A stretch of 64,000 nucleotides of DNA from Bacteroidales bacterium (GTDB taxonomy: Bacteria > Bacteroidota > Bacteroidia > Bacteroidales > JAFGXI01). Within the stretch, counting starts at the first letter, position 1. Every line of letters begins with the position of its first letter. The notes beneath the pieces are model-generated. The model saw nothing but the letters and a program-made list of their open reading frames with translations. It made no database searches and was not told the DNA's origin. Location: positions 22,648-86,647 of the forward strand of contig JAFGXI010000009.1 of NCBI GenBank assembly GCA_016936665.1, written 5' to 3'. Below, in pieces: positions 36,066-46,139 of this stretch. Both the position numbers and the translations under genes were made by a program.

Positions 36066-37058
36066 ATGCTCCGTTTTTTTAAAAGTAACAGTATCGGCTT
36101 AGTATTTATATTGCCATTATTAGTGCTTTTAATTTGGAGCGATATTTTTGGAGTAAAGGAAGATAATTTTGTACCTCTTCCCTATTCAATGCCGGCCTAC
36201 GCCTTGGTGATGAAAGTTATGCCAAATCTAATTGTTTCCGGCATCGTTGCCATGTTGCTGATAATTGTTCAAGCCTTTTATTTAGTTTATATCAATGTCG
36301 TTTACAATTTCATTTCGCAAAGAACTTACTTAACCAGTTTGCTTTTTGTGCTAATTTCGAGTGCTTTTCTCAATTTACACTACTTACACCCTGCTATTAT
36401 TGCAAATATTTTTGTACTCTTTACCATTGTAGAGATTTTTTCGAGTTACAGACAACCCAAAGTATATAAAGCCACCTTTAACGCAGGCTTTTGGGTCGCA
36501 GTAGCCGGACTGTTTTATATCAATGCCAATTTTCTTATCTTATTTGTACTTATAAGCCTTCTGGTTCTCCATACATTCAATTGGAGAGAATGGACGGCCG
36601 CCCTTATTGGTTTTAGTATTCCATATGCTATCACATTATTTTTGTATTATTTTTTTGACAAATGGACCGATTTAGAACACATTATCGACGCCATTGTTGA
36701 GTTTCATAGTCCGAAATGGCATTGGCCTTTAGCCTACTATCTATATTCCGGCTTATTATTGGCTTTAGGCATCATCTCAATATTAAAACTTTCTTCAACC
36801 TATTCCAATAATAAAGTAAGTACTAGAAGTTATTTTACTCTTTTTACCACCCAGCTAAGCTTGCTAACACTGGTATTTATCTTTGTTCCTTTCGCCTCCA
36901 TAGAAGTTATTGTATTAATGGCTGTTCCTCTTTCCTATTTGATGTCGAACTACTATTTATCTAAAGGTAACAACTGGATACAGCAAATTTCTTTCAGCAT
37001 TTTACTTGTTGGTTTTATATTCTTTTACCTAGAAAAGTTTTTTAATCTTGGCGCTTAA
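36066..37058 (+). CDS. DUF6427-type multi-pass membrane protein
   Basis: The 330-residue product is hydrophobic with about nine predicted transmembrane segments, starting [20 protein letters not shown] and containing [15 protein letters not shown]. This looks like the Bacteroidota-restricted DUF6427 family, which has no known function and often lies near purD or rnhB. Its last 11 bp overlap the rnhB start. Confidence 0.75.
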   Translation: MLRFFKSNSIGLVFILPLLVLLIWSDIFGVKEDNFVPLPYSMPAYALVMKVMPNLIVSGIVAMLLIIVQAFYLVYINVVYNFISQRTYLTSLLFVLISSAFLNLHYLHPAIIANIFVLFTIVEIFSSYRQPKVYKATFNAGFWVAVAGLFYINANFLILFVLISLLVLHTFNWREWTAALIGFSIPYAITLFLYYFFDKWTDLEHIIDAIVEFHSPKWHWPLAYYLYSGLLLALGIISILKLSSTYSNNKVSTRSYFTLFTTQLSLLTLVFIFVPFASIEVIVLMAVPLSYLMSNYYLSKGNNWIQQISFSILLVGFIFFYLEKFFNLGA

Positions 37059-37632
37059 TAGATTCCTTGAAGCCGGTAGAACAGAAGTAGGAACCGACGA
37101 AGCCGGGCGTGGTTGTTTAGCCGGGCCAGTGGTAGCAGCCGCAGTGATTCTTCCCGAGGGATTTAACAACGAGATACTGAACGACTCTAAACAAATCAGT
37201 GAGAAAAAGCGATACGCCCTAAGACCCATTATTGAAGCATCTGCTTTAGCATATGGTATTGGGTTTGTCACAGCTCAAGAAATTGACGAAATTAACATAT
37301 TAAATGCCAGCTTTTTAGCTATGCACAGAGCTATCGATCAACTTAAAATTGATTTCGATCATATTTTGGTAGATGGTAACCGGTTTAAAGCTTATCCGAA
37401 TAAACCACATACATGCATCGTAAAGGGCGATGCCAAATTCCAATCCATAGCAGCGGCTTCTATTTTAGCTAAAACTTACCGCGACGATTATATGCTTAAA
37501 ATTGCTCAGGAATTTCCTTATTATGAATGGAATCGCAATAAAGGCTACCCAACCAAAGCGCATGTCGATAGTATTTTAAAAAATGGGACCTGCCATCATC
37601 ATCGTAAATCGTACCATATTAAAGCTTATTAG
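37048..37632 (+). CDS. rnhB: Ribonuclease HII
   Basis: Removes ribonucleotides from DNA and RNA of RNA-DNA hybrids. The 194-residue product has the catalytic [20 protein letters not shown] (Asp-Glu of the DEAGRG motif), [16 protein letters not shown] (third acidic residue) and [21 protein letters not shown]. It starts with TTG at 37048, overlapping the upstream gene by 11 bp; no ATG would include the DEAGRG region. Confidence 0.96.
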   Translation: MALNRFLEAGRTEVGTDEAGRGCLAGPVVAAAVILPEGFNNEILNDSKQISEKKRYALRPIIEASALAYGIGFVTAQEIDEINILNASFLAMHRAIDQLKIDFDHILVDGNRFKAYPNKPHTCIVKGDAKFQSIAAASILAKTYRDDYMLKIAQEFPYYEWNRNKGYPTKAHVDSILKNGTCHHHRKSYHIKAY

Positions 37633-37719
37633 CTTAGTTTAAATTTCTAAAATTTAGACTTGTTGAAATCTATTGAAAGAAATTATATACTTGAGCTCAT
37701 CTTCCTTTTTTGATTATTT

Positions 37720-37727
37720 TATTTTTG
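37720..37727 (+). promoter_or_regulatory. -7 promoter box of mutS
   Basis: TATTTTTG, 23 bp before the ATG at 37751. No -33 box at ideal spacing. It lies just upstream of an in-frame TTG at 37742 that could also be used. Confidence 0.5.
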
Positions 37728-37750
37728 AAACTTAATTCAAATTGATAAGA

Positions 37751-40360
37751 ATGGCGAAAGACAAACACATCGTGGAAACCCCACTCATGAAGCAGTACAA
37801 TCAAATTAAATCTAAACATCCGGATGCTATTTTGCTGTTTCGCGTTGGCGATTTTTACGAGACTTTTTCCGACGACGCCATCAAAACCAGTCAAATTTTA
37901 GGCATTACATTAACCCAAAGAGCCAATGGTGCTGCTGCCTATATTGAGTTAGCAGGCTTCCCTTATCATGCTTTAGACACCTACCTCCCAAAGTTAGTTC
38001 GTGCCGGGCAACGTGTCGCTATTTGCGAGCAACTCGAAGACCCTAAAAAAACAAAAACTATTGTTAAACGTGGTGTTACCGAACTAGTAACTCCAGGCGT
38101 TTCGCTTAACGAACAGGTTTTAGATCATCGGCAGAATAACTTTTTAGGTAGTGTTTTCATTCACAAAAAGATGCTTGGCGTGGCTTTTTTGGATATTTCT
38201 ACAGGCGAATTTTACGTTGCTGAAGGTCAAGCTGAGTATGTAGATAAACTTCTGCAGTCGCTACAGCCCAAAGAAATATTGTTCGAAAGAGGCAAAAGTC
38301 AATTGTTTTACGAGTACTTTGGTAAAAAACATTACACTTATCAGTTAGACGATTGGGTTTTTCAAGAAGATAGCGCTAAAGAACGTTTACTAAAACAATT
38401 TGAAACCCAGTCTCTAAAAGGTTTTGGGGTTCAAGAACTACAATATGGTACTGTTGCCGCCGGAGCAATTTTACACTATTTAGATCTTACCGAACACCGG
38501 CAAACACAACACATCAGTAAATTATCGAAAATTGATGAAGAGCAATATGTAGGTCTCGACCAATTTACAATCAGAAACTTAGAGTTATTTTACGCAGGAA
38601 GCGAAGATGCTAAAACACTGATGTCTGTAATGGACAAAACCATGTCGCCCATGGGAAGCCGTTTACTTAAGCGCTATATGGCAATGCCACTTAAAAGTAT
38701 TCAACGCATTCAAGATAGATTAAACATTGTTGAATTCTTTCTTAAAAATCAAGATGAGTCCGGTTCGCTTAGGGCTGAAATTGCTAAAATTGGTGATTTA
38801 GAACGCTTGATCTCAAAGGCGGCTGTAAACCGAATTTCACCTCGCGAGGTTTTGCAGGTCAAACGAGGCTTGGTCGCTTTAGAACCAATTCGGCAAATTA
38901 TTAGTCAATCTAAAGAACCAGCTCTTTCGCGTTTGGCTGAACAAATCAATTTATGTACAAGCATACGCGAACGAATCGAAGAAGAGATTCAAGAAGATGC
39001 TCCTAATTTAGTTAGCAAAGGCAACATTATAAAAGAAGGCATCTCCAAAGAATTAGACGAGCTTAGAAACATTGCTTTTTCGGGCAAAAGTTATTTGGAA
39101 GAGCTTCGCGAACGAGAAAGTGAAAGAACAGGCATACCTAGTTTAAAAATCAGTTTCAACAATGTTTTTGGTTATTACATTGAGGTTAGAAATACGCATA
39201 AAGACAAAGTACCCGAAGAGTGGATTCGAAAGCAAACCCTAACTTCAGGAGAACGATACATCACCCCCGAATTAAAAGAGTACGAAGAGAAGATATTAGG
39301 CGCCGAAGACAAAATTCAACAAATAGAAGTTCATCTTTTTAATGAATTAATTTTCGAGCTAAGCCAGTTTATACCAACCATACAAGTCGACGCCAATATT
39401 ATTGCCCAACTTGATGTTTTGCTGTCGTTTGCCAACATTGCAGAGCACAATCAATATTGCAAACCCGAATTAAACGATTCCTATAGCATCGACATACAAC
39501 AAGGTCGCCACCCGGTAATAGAACAACAATTATCAGTAGGAGAAAACTACATTGCCAACGATGTATTTTTGGATACAGAAAAACAACAAATCATTATTAT
39601 TACCGGCCCTAATATGTCGGGTAAATCGGCTTTACTTAGGCAAACCGCATTAATTACTCTGATGGCACAAATGGGAAGTTATGTGCCTGCTAAAAAAGCT
39701 GTTTTAGGTTTAGTAGATAAAATCTTTACACGTGTAGGAGCTTCGGACAATATTTCTGCAGGTGAGTCAACTTTTATGGTAGAAATGAACGAAACAGCGA
39801 GTATTCTCAATAACTTATCTGAACGTAGTTTAGTGCTTTTAGACGAAATTGGGCGTGGTACCAGTACATACGATGGCATTTCCATAGCTTGGGCTTTAAC
39901 AGAATATATTCATGAGCACCCTCAATATAAAGCTAAAGTATTATTTGCCACTCACTATCATGAGTTGAACGAAATGGAAGCGCAATTCCAAAGAATAAAA
40001 AATTACAATGTTGCCGTAAAAGAAGTCGACAACAAAGTTTTATTTATAAGGAAATTAATACCCGGTGGAACTTCGCACAGTTTTGGTATTCATGTGGCAA
40101 AGATGGCCGGAATGCCAAAATCGGTGGTTAAACGTGCCGATGAAATTCTAAAAGATCTGGAAGGTAACCACAAGGGCGATTTGGCTAAACCTGTCCAACA
40201 AATTGCACAACATAGAGATGGCTATCAATTAAGTATATTCCAGTTAGACGATCCTGTTTTAACTCAAATACGCGACGAAATAGTTGACACTGACATCAAT
40301 AATCTGACACCGGTCGAGGCCCTCAATAAGCTTAACGAAATTAAAAAGTTAATTAAATAA
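37751..40360 (+). CDS. mutS: DNA mismatch repair protein MutS
   Basis: The 869-residue product from ATG 37751 ([20 protein letters not shown]) has the mismatch-binding [10 protein letters not shown] (the Phe-x-Glu motif) near residue 36-45, the Walker A loop [13 protein letters not shown] at about 618-630, [18 protein letters not shown], Walker [14 protein letters not shown], and ATHYHELNE. The C-terminal clamp-binding helix is present. A TTG nine bases earlier would add three residues and is less likely. The gene stands alone with its own promoter and is followed after 7 bp by an acyl-CoA-ligase-like gene. Confidence 0.98.
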   Translation: MAKDKHIVETPLMKQYNQIKSKHPDAILLFRVGDFYETFSDDAIKTSQILGITLTQRANGAAAYIELAGFPYHALDTYLPKLVRAGQRVAICEQLEDPKKTKTIVKRGVTELVTPGVSLNEQVLDHRQNNFLGSVFIHKKMLGVAFLDISTGEFYVAEGQAEYVDKLLQSLQPKEILFERGKSQLFYEYFGKKHYTYQLDDWVFQEDSAKERLLKQFETQSLKGFGVQELQYGTVAAGAILHYLDLTEHRQTQHISKLSKIDEEQYVGLDQFTIRNLELFYAGSEDAKTLMSVMDKTMSPMGSRLLKRYMAMPLKSIQRIQDRLNIVEFFLKNQDESGSLRAEIAKIGDLERLISKAAVNRISPREVLQVKRGLVALEPIRQIISQSKEPALSRLAEQINLCTSIRERIEEEIQEDAPNLVSKGNIIKEGISKELDELRNIAFSGKSYLEELRERESERTGIPSLKISFNNVFGYYIEVRNTHKDKVPEEWIRKQTLTSGERYITPELKEYEEKILGAEDKIQQIEVHLFNELIFELSQFIPTIQVDANIIAQLDVLLSFANIAEHNQYCKPELNDSYSIDIQQGRHPVIEQQLSVGENYIANDVFLDTEKQQIIIITGPNMSGKSALLRQTALITLMAQMGSYVPAKKAVLGLVDKIFTRVGASDNISAGESTFMVEMNETASILNNLSERSLVLLDEIGRGTSTYDGISIAWALTEYIHEHPQYKAKVLFATHYHELNEMEAQFQRIKNYNVAVKEVDNKVLFIRKLIPGGTSHSFGIHVAKMAGMPKSVVKRADEILKDLEGNHKGDLAKPVQQIAQHRDGYQLSIFQLDDPVLTQIRDEIVDTDINNLTPVEALNKLNEIKKLIK

Positions 40361-40367
40361 CCTAGCT

Positions 40368-41660
40368 ATGTCGTCTATCCCAAAAATAGAAACTCAGTCG
40401 CAAGCTCAAATTCGAGCATATCAAGAGGCTCAAATACCGAATTTATTAGCTTATCTGCAACAACATTCTAAGTTTTACCAAAAGCATTTCGAGGCTCATC
40501 AAATTGATATAAGCAAAGTAAAAACCATTGAAGATTTAGCGCAAATCCCCGTTACAACAAAAGATGATTTGCAGACCCATAATGATGATTTTTTATGTGT
40601 TGATAAAAGCAAGATTTTTGATTTTGTAACCACCTCCGGAACGCTTGGTGAGCCTGTAACCTTTGCTATGACAGACAAAGACATCCAACGCTTAGCTTAT
40701 AATGAGTATATCTCATTTGCCTGCGCCGATGGAAATGATTCAGACATATATCAGCTGATGGTAACCATGGATCGTCGCTTTATGGCCGGATTAGCATATT
40801 ATAGTGGCATTCGAAAATTAGGCGCTGGAATCGTTAGAGTGGGACCGGGCAACCCCGGATTACAATTCGACACAATAGAACGAATTAAACCAACAGCCTT
40901 AATTACTGTCCCTTCTTTTATTTTAAAATTGATCGAATATGCCGAAAAAAATGGTATCGATTATAAAAAGTCGAGTATAAAAAAAGCCGTTTGCATTGGC
41001 GAAAGTTTGAGAAATGCCGACTTCAGTTTAAATACACTCGGGCAGAAAATTAAAGACAAATGGGATATTGAATTGTACTCTACCTACGCCTCGACTGAAA
41101 TGGGAACGGCATTTACCGAATGTTCTGCCGGACAAGGAGGACACCACCACCCGGAAATGATAATTGTCGAGTTTCTCGACGAAAACGATCAAGCAGTTGG
41201 AGAAGGCCAAGCTGGAGAAGTTACCATTACTACCATTGGCGTAGAAGCCATGCCTTTGCTTAGGTTTAAAACCGGCGATATATGCTATCATTATACAGAG
41301 CCATGCACATGCGGTAGAAACACCATGCGTTTAGGGCCAGTTATTGGTCGCAAAAAGCAAATGATAAAATACAAAGGAACTACCCTTTACCCTCCTGCTC
41401 TCTACGATTTACTCAACGAAATTGAAGATGTAGAAAATTATATTGTTGAAGTTTCTACTAACGCCATAGGAACCGACGATATTTTAATTTATGTTGGCAC
41501 TCGCAAAGCCTCTGAAAGTTTTGAAAAAAAAATCAAAGATTATTTTAGAACAAAATTAAGAGTAGCACCGTCTATCATTTTCGAAAATCCCGAAATTATT
41601 CATCATAAACAATTTCCGGAAATGAGTCGCAAACCAATTACATTTATCGACAAACGTTAA
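40368..41660 (+). CDS. Phenylacetate-CoA-ligase-like AMP-forming enzyme
   Basis: The 430-residue product belongs to the PaaK-like ANL group: DFVTTSGTLGEPV (P-loop), LYSTYASTEMGTAFTEC (A5 motif), LLRFKTGDICYH (A7), GRKKQMIKYKGTTLYPPALYDLL (hinge and C-terminal lysine region). A CxC pair in EPCTCGRN is typical of PaaK enzymes. It would activate an aromatic or short acid as adenylate and transfer it to CoA or a carrier protein. It starts 7 bp after mutS, so it may be read from the same transcript. Confidence 0.82.
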   Translation: MSSIPKIETQSQAQIRAYQEAQIPNLLAYLQQHSKFYQKHFEAHQIDISKVKTIEDLAQIPVTTKDDLQTHNDDFLCVDKSKIFDFVTTSGTLGEPVTFAMTDKDIQRLAYNEYISFACADGNDSDIYQLMVTMDRRFMAGLAYYSGIRKLGAGIVRVGPGNPGLQFDTIERIKPTALITVPSFILKLIEYAEKNGIDYKKSSIKKAVCIGESLRNADFSLNTLGQKIKDKWDIELYSTYASTEMGTAFTECSAGQGGHHHPEMIIVEFLDENDQAVGEGQAGEVTITTIGVEAMPLLRFKTGDICYHYTEPCTCGRNTMRLGPVIGRKKQMIKYKGTTLYPPALYDLLNEIEDVENYIVEVSTNAIGTDDILIYVGTRKASESFEKKIKDYFRTKLRVAPSIIFENPEIIHHKQFPEMSRKPITFIDKR

Positions 41661-41709
41661 ACCTGCATGCTTTTAACATTTTTTATCAAGCTATTCTTAT
41701 ATTAAGTTT

Positions 41710-41717
41710 TAATTTTG
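41710..41717 (+). promoter_or_regulatory. -7 promoter box upstream of the M23 lipoprotein gene
   Basis: TAATTTTG, 108 bp before the ATG at 41826, leaving a 5' untranslated region of about 100 nt that contains two hairpins. Confidence 0.5.
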
Positions 41718-41758
41718 CCAAATTGTTATTCGAAACTGCAAATCGTTTATTATTAATA

Positions 41759-41799
41759 GCATTGCTTAAAAACAATGCGGGTTTATCAGACTGATAAAC
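41759..41799 (+). promoter_or_regulatory. Two tandem hairpins in the 5' leader of the M23 lipoprotein gene
   Basis: First hairpin: GCATTG (41759-41764) against CAATGC (41773-41778), 8-nt loop. Second: GTTTATCAG (41781-41789) against CTGATAAAC (41791-41799), effectively an 8-bp stem with a 3-nt loop, or a 19-bp DNA palindrome around an A. Both are perfect. They lie between the predicted transcription start and the start codon, so they could be an RNA leader structure or an operator. No T-tract follows the second, so it is not a simple terminator. Confidence 0.4.
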
Positions 41800-41825
41800 T
41801 TTATGTTGAATCTAAGAAAAATTAC

Positions 41826-43088
41826 ATGAGAGTTTTATTAAGCTTATACATTTCGCTTATAATAATATTAATTACCGCTTGCGATCCTAAACCAAATACC
41901 AATGCTGCAAACAATGAGCTTATTAAAAAAGATTCTGTTATAGAAATTCCGAAATTATACAATATTGCTTTAGATCAATACCAAGTTGAAAAAAGTACAG
42001 TTAAACAGAATCAAACCATTGGCGATATATTAGGCGACGCAGGAATTGACTACCCTTTAATTCTTAAAGCATCTGATATGGACAGCATTTTTGACATCAG
42101 AAGAATTAGAGCAGGGCAAGACATCACTTACTTTTACAACAAATCGGATAGTGCAAGATTAGATTATTTTGTTTACGAAATCGATCGCCAACGCTATGTG
42201 GTGTTCGATTTTAAAGACAGTGTTAATATGTACGTTGGCGAAAAGCCGATCGAACATCGTTTGCGCCAGATTTCCGGCAGAATAAAATCATCGCTTTGGA
42301 ATGCCATGACAGAAATACATGTCGATCCGATGCTAGCAATTGAACTATCGGAAGTTTACGCTTGGAGTATCGACTTTTTTGGTTTGCAAAAAGATGACCA
42401 TTTTTCGGTGATTTACGAAGAAAATTATATTGATTCTACATTTTATAGTATAGAAAAAATCGATGCCATTCGATTCGATCATGCCGGACATTATTATTAT
42501 GCTTTCCGATTTAAACAAGACAGCGTTTGGAGTTTCTACGATGAAAAGGGGAATAGTCTTAGAAAAGCCTTTCTGAAGGCCCCTTTAAAATATTCACGAA
42601 TCAGTTCAAGATTTTCGAACAGCAGAATGCATCCTGTGCTAAAAATTCGTCGACCACACCACGGAGTCGACTATGCTGCCCCAAAAGGAACTCCGGTATA
42701 CAGTGTTGGCGATGGTAAAGTGATTGCTAAAGGTTGGGATAAAGGCGGAGGTCGATATGTTAAAATCAAGCACAACTCGGTTTACACTACCGTTTATATG
42801 CACTTTTCAAAATTTGGAGATATCAACGAAGGCGATTTTGTTCACCAAGGCGAAGTAATTGGCTATGTTGGCAGCTCAGGGTTGGCGACAGGTCCACATT
42901 TAGATTTTCGCTTTTTCATGAACGGAAAACCTATTGACCCTCTCACAGTTAAGTCACCTCCTGTACAACCAATCAAAGACAGTTTAAAAGAAGAATACTT
43001 AAAAGTGGTTGAAAAATATCAAAAAACATTAGATTCGCTTATCCATAGTGTAGAAACCGACTCCATACCAGAATCGCCATCAGAATGA
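41826..43088 (+). CDS. M23 family peptidase lipoprotein
   Basis: The start is set at ATG 41826, giving the lipoprotein signal MRVLLSLYISLIIILITACD (lipobox ITAC); the frame opens at 41775, inside the leader hairpin. The 420-residue product has a LysM/OapA-like N-terminal region (VEKSTVKQNQTIGDILGDAG) and a C-terminal M23 domain with HHGVDYAAPKGTPVYSVGDG, and TGPHLDFRFF, where the last zinc ligand of the usual HxH motif is Asp. It likely acts as a murein endopeptidase or as an activator at the outer membrane. The ankyrin gene overlaps its stop by 4 bp. Confidence 0.85.
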   Translation: MRVLLSLYISLIIILITACDPKPNTNAANNELIKKDSVIEIPKLYNIALDQYQVEKSTVKQNQTIGDILGDAGIDYPLILKASDMDSIFDIRRIRAGQDITYFYNKSDSARLDYFVYEIDRQRYVVFDFKDSVNMYVGEKPIEHRLRQISGRIKSSLWNAMTEIHVDPMLAIELSEVYAWSIDFFGLQKDDHFSVIYEENYIDSTFYSIEKIDAIRFDHAGHYYYAFRFKQDSVWSFYDEKGNSLRKAFLKAPLKYSRISSRFSNSRMHPVLKIRRPHHGVDYAAPKGTPVYSVGDGKVIAKGWDKGGGRYVKIKHNSVYTTVYMHFSKFGDINEGDFVHQGEVIGYVGSSGLATGPHLDFRFFMNGKPIDPLTVKSPPVQPIKDSLKEEYLKVVEKYQKTLDSLIHSVETDSIPESPSE

Positions 43089-43627
43089 AACTTAAACTTA
43101 TATTGATAATATTTTTTGGCTTTTCGGCGATGGTTTTTGCTCAAAACTACACGCTCAATTTAGCAATATCGAGAGGCGATAAAATTGCAGTTGACGAATT
43201 ATTACGAGAAGGAACGCCTGTAAATGGTAGCGATGCCGATGGGCTTACACCTCTGAATGTTGCAATTTCTTATCGTCAATTAGATATAATAAAAATGTTG
43301 ATACAATACGGCGCCGACCCAAACAATCCGGATGGGAAAGGTAGGTACCCGCTTATGTTAAGTGCTGCTCAAAACCTGTACGATATGGTCGACTTTCTCA
43401 TCGACCAAGGGGCAATTGTTAATCAAACCGACGACCACGGCAGAACCGCTTTAATGTATGCAATTATTAAAAACCAAGGGTTTGCCTTAGAAATCGTCAA
43501 GCTTTTATTTCGATATGGTGCCGATCTAAATATAACTGACGACTACGGGTATGCAGCTCTCGACTTGGCAACAGATATCGATTTGAAAGACTTTCTTCAA
43601 TTCAATGGAGCATACAACGCTCACTAA
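43085..43627 (+). CDS. Exported ankyrin-repeat protein
   Basis: The 180-residue product has a signal peptide (MKLKLILIIFFGFSAMVFAQ) and four to five ankyrin repeats, with clear units GSDADGLTPLNVAISY, IKMLIQYGADPNNPDG, VDFLIDQGAIVNQTDD and GRTALMYAII. It starts within the stop codon of the M23 lipoprotein gene, so the two are translated together and the ankyrin protein is a likely periplasmic partner or immunity-like regulator of the peptidase. That last point is an inference. Confidence 0.85.
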   Translation: MKLKLILIIFFGFSAMVFAQNYTLNLAISRGDKIAVDELLREGTPVNGSDADGLTPLNVAISYRQLDIIKMLIQYGADPNNPDGKGRYPLMLSAAQNLYDMVDFLIDQGAIVNQTDDHGRTALMYAIIKNQGFALEIVKLLFRYGADLNITDDYGYAALDLATDIDLKDFLQFNGAYNAH

Positions 43628-43847
43628 GAAAAGCGCATTTTAATTGCAGTAAACTTCTAATAATTGCTCCTGCCTAAGCAACAAAAATAAACCTTTGCTT
43701 AACTACTCCTTTAGTTAAAGATAATTTCTTTATTTTTACTAGTTAATTCCTTCCATGGAAAGTTCAAGATAAAAAATCTTGGCCATTATATAATTTATTA
43801 ATATTTCTTACCCTCAGTAAGAGCGTTGAAATAAAAAAGAAGAGAAA

Positions 43848-45263
43848 ATGTATAACATTAAATTTGGCACAGATGGCTGGAGAGCCGTTATTGGAGAAGA
43901 TTATACAGTTGAGAATGTAGTAAGACTAACCGAAGGTGTGGCTCAATGGCTTCATCAGAATTATAAAAATCCTAAAATTGTAATTGGTTACGACTGTCGG
44001 TTTAACGGACGAATCTTTACCGAATACGTAAGTAAGGTATTAGCAGACAAAGGTGTACATGTGATTATGAGCCATTCATTCACATCGACACCGGCTGTAT
44101 CTTACAGTGTCTTAGCATTAAAGGCAGATCTTGGTATCGTTATCACGGCCAGCCACAATCCTCCGGAATATAGCGGTTACAAACTTAAAGGCCACCATGG
44201 GGGCCCATTGCAAGAAGAATATTTAAGAGCCATCGAAGCCCTAACACCCGAACAAACCAGCATCGATTATAAAACCCTTTCGTTCGAAATTTTAAAAAAT
44301 GAAGGAAAAATAGAAATTGTCAATTTAGATTATTTGTATTTGGATAATGTTCACAAAAAATTCGACATCCCTGCATTTAAAACCAGCGATTTAGAATTTG
44401 CTTTCGATTCGATGATGGGCTCCGGACAAGCTATTATGCAACAATTACTGCCTAATATCTATCATATTAATCAAGAGGTTAACCCTACTTTCAAACAAAT
44501 TCCACCTGAGCCCTTAGCGAAAAATTTGCGATTATTTTCTGAGTTTATAGCTGCAGAAAAACATATCGCATGCGGCTTAGCCGTAGATGGCGATGCCGAC
44601 AGAATTGCGCTTATGGACTCTAAGGGCAATTACATCGATTCGCACCATATCATCCTTTTATTGATGCATTATTTAGCCGGATATAAAAATGAAAAGGGTA
44701 AAATAGTTACCGGTTTTTCATCGACAACAAAAGTAGAAAAACTAGCCGCCCATTACGGATTAGAGGTACAACGCGTCAAGATTGGTTTTAAACAAATTAG
44801 TGAGGTTATGCTCAAAGAGCACGTACTTGTTGGAGGGGAAGAATCCGGCGGAATCGCCATTGCAGGACATATTCCAGAACGCGATGGCATTTGGAACGGA
44901 TTAGTAATTTGGCAATGGATGATTGAAAGCGGGAAATCGATTGAAGATTTAATTCAAGAAATTTACAACATTACAGGTTCGTTTGCATATGAACGTAACG
45001 ACCTTAAAATCAACGAATCCTTAAAACAAAAAGTTATCGATTATTGCGAGAAAGTCGATGTAAAAAAAATTGGAACCGAAAACATAATAAGAACAGAGAC
45101 TTTAGATGGTTACAAATATTTCATCAACGAAGATGAATGGATGATGATTCGCCCTTCGGGAACAGAGCCTGTATTAAGAACTTACGCTGAAGGCATAAGC
45201 CATGAACGAGCACATTATTTAATTGAACAACTAGAGGCATTTGTGTTCAGTTTTGCCAATTAA
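43848..45263 (+). CDS. Phosphoglucomutase/phosphomannomutase family protein
   Basis: Alpha-D-phosphohexomutase that interconverts hexose 1- and 6-phosphates through a phosphoserine. The 471-residue product has FGTDGWRAVIGEDYT, the phosphoserine loop ITASHNPPEYSGYK, the metal-binding VDGDADRIALMDS, GGEESGGIAI and the phosphate-binding RPSGTEPVLR. It could supply glucose 1-phosphate for the UDP-sugar genes further downstream. Exact substrate cannot be told within this family. It has a 220-bp upstream gap. Confidence 0.93.
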   Translation: MYNIKFGTDGWRAVIGEDYTVENVVRLTEGVAQWLHQNYKNPKIVIGYDCRFNGRIFTEYVSKVLADKGVHVIMSHSFTSTPAVSYSVLALKADLGIVITASHNPPEYSGYKLKGHHGGPLQEEYLRAIEALTPEQTSIDYKTLSFEILKNEGKIEIVNLDYLYLDNVHKKFDIPAFKTSDLEFAFDSMMGSGQAIMQQLLPNIYHINQEVNPTFKQIPPEPLAKNLRLFSEFIAAEKHIACGLAVDGDADRIALMDSKGNYIDSHHIILLLMHYLAGYKNEKGKIVTGFSSTTKVEKLAAHYGLEVQRVKIGFKQISEVMLKEHVLVGGEESGGIAIAGHIPERDGIWNGLVIWQWMIESGKSIEDLIQEIYNITGSFAYERNDLKINESLKQKVIDYCEKVDVKKIGTENIIRTETLDGYKYFINEDEWMMIRPSGTEPVLRTYAEGISHERAHYLIEQLEAFVFSFAN

Positions 45264-45287
45264 TGATGTTTTATAAATACTTCACAA

Positions 45288-46130
45288 ATGAAAATAATAC
45301 GATTTTTATCCAGCCGACAGTTTCTTATCAATCTAAGTATTATATTGGTATTGATGGTGGCATTGTATTTTATATTAATCTACAGCTTAAATAGTTATAC
45401 TCACCATGGAGAAAAAATGACGGTTCCCGAGTTGGTGGGTTTAACATATAAAGATGCCCTTGAGCTTGCACAGCAAAGCAACTTAAAGGTAATAGTTACC
45501 GATACCACTTACGGCGACGATTCGCATAGAGGATTAATTGCAGCTCAAATTCCTGTACAAAATGCCGAAGTAAAATCGGATAGAACAATTTATTTAACAA
45601 TAAATGCAATGACTTCCGAAATGGTTAAAGTTCCGAATTTTGTAGGCACATCACTACGTCAAGCTATGGCCGATGCCGATATTGTTGGTTTAAAAATAGG
45701 GAACTTAAATTATGTACCGGATATTGCTAAGAACAACGTACTAGAACAAAGTTACAATAACAAACCAATTCCGGCAGGAACCTATGTAGAAAAAGGAACT
45801 TTCATTGATTTAACTTTAGGCATGGGCTTAAGCAATGAAAAAGTATTTATTCCGTTGTTAGTGAATAAAACTTTTGTTGAAGCTGATTCTTTGCTTCGCT
45901 CAAAATACTTAAATACAGGAGCTACGTTTTACGATGTCAATATAAAAACAAAAGCAGATTCGATGATGGCAAAAATATATAAACAACAACCGGAACCTTT
46001 CAATAAAAACTTTAAACCCGGCGATTTTGTAGATATTTGGTTAACTATCGATACGAGTAAAATTTTTATAAAACAAGCTTGGAAAGATTCGCTTCGTGTT
46101 AAAAGCGATACTATTTTAACTGTACAATAA
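45288..46130 (+). CDS. PASTA-domain membrane protein
   Basis: The 280-residue product has a short cytoplasmic start, one transmembrane helix (about residues 12-32) and PASTA repeats in the periplasm: TVPELVGLTYKDALELAQQS, VKVPNFVGTSLRQAMADADI, and a weaker VFIPLLVNKTFVEADSLLR. PASTA units bind peptidoglycan fragments or beta-lactams in kinases and penicillin-binding proteins; here there is no kinase or transpeptidase domain. The gene is often next to rluD-type genes in Bacteroidota, as here. Confidence 0.86.
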   Translation: MKIIRFLSSRQFLINLSIILVLMVALYFILIYSLNSYTHHGEKMTVPELVGLTYKDALELAQQSNLKVIVTDTTYGDDSHRGLIAAQIPVQNAEVKSDRTIYLTINAMTSEMVKVPNFVGTSLRQAMADADIVGLKIGNLNYVPDIAKNNVLEQSYNNKPIPAGTYVEKGTFIDLTLGMGLSNEKVFIPLLVNKTFVEADSLLRSKYLNTGATFYDVNIKTKADSMMAKIYKQQPEPFNKNFKPGDFVDIWLTIDTSKIFIKQAWKDSLRVKSDTILTVQ

Positions 46131-46139
46131 TGAGACTAC

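Noticed and set aside
37742..37750. TTG start of mutS giving three extra residues
   Set aside because: ATG at 37751 matches the usual MutS start; TTG is a weaker codon and adds no conserved residues.
40368..41660. Linking the acyl-CoA-ligase-like gene to the KAS III cluster as one pathway
   Set aside because: It is nearly 10 kb away, next to mutS, with no shared regulation visible.
43699..43718. Inverted repeat TTAACTA/TAGTTAA before the phosphohexomutase gene
   Set aside because: Short, AT-rich, no T-tract, and no conserved leader context; likely chance.
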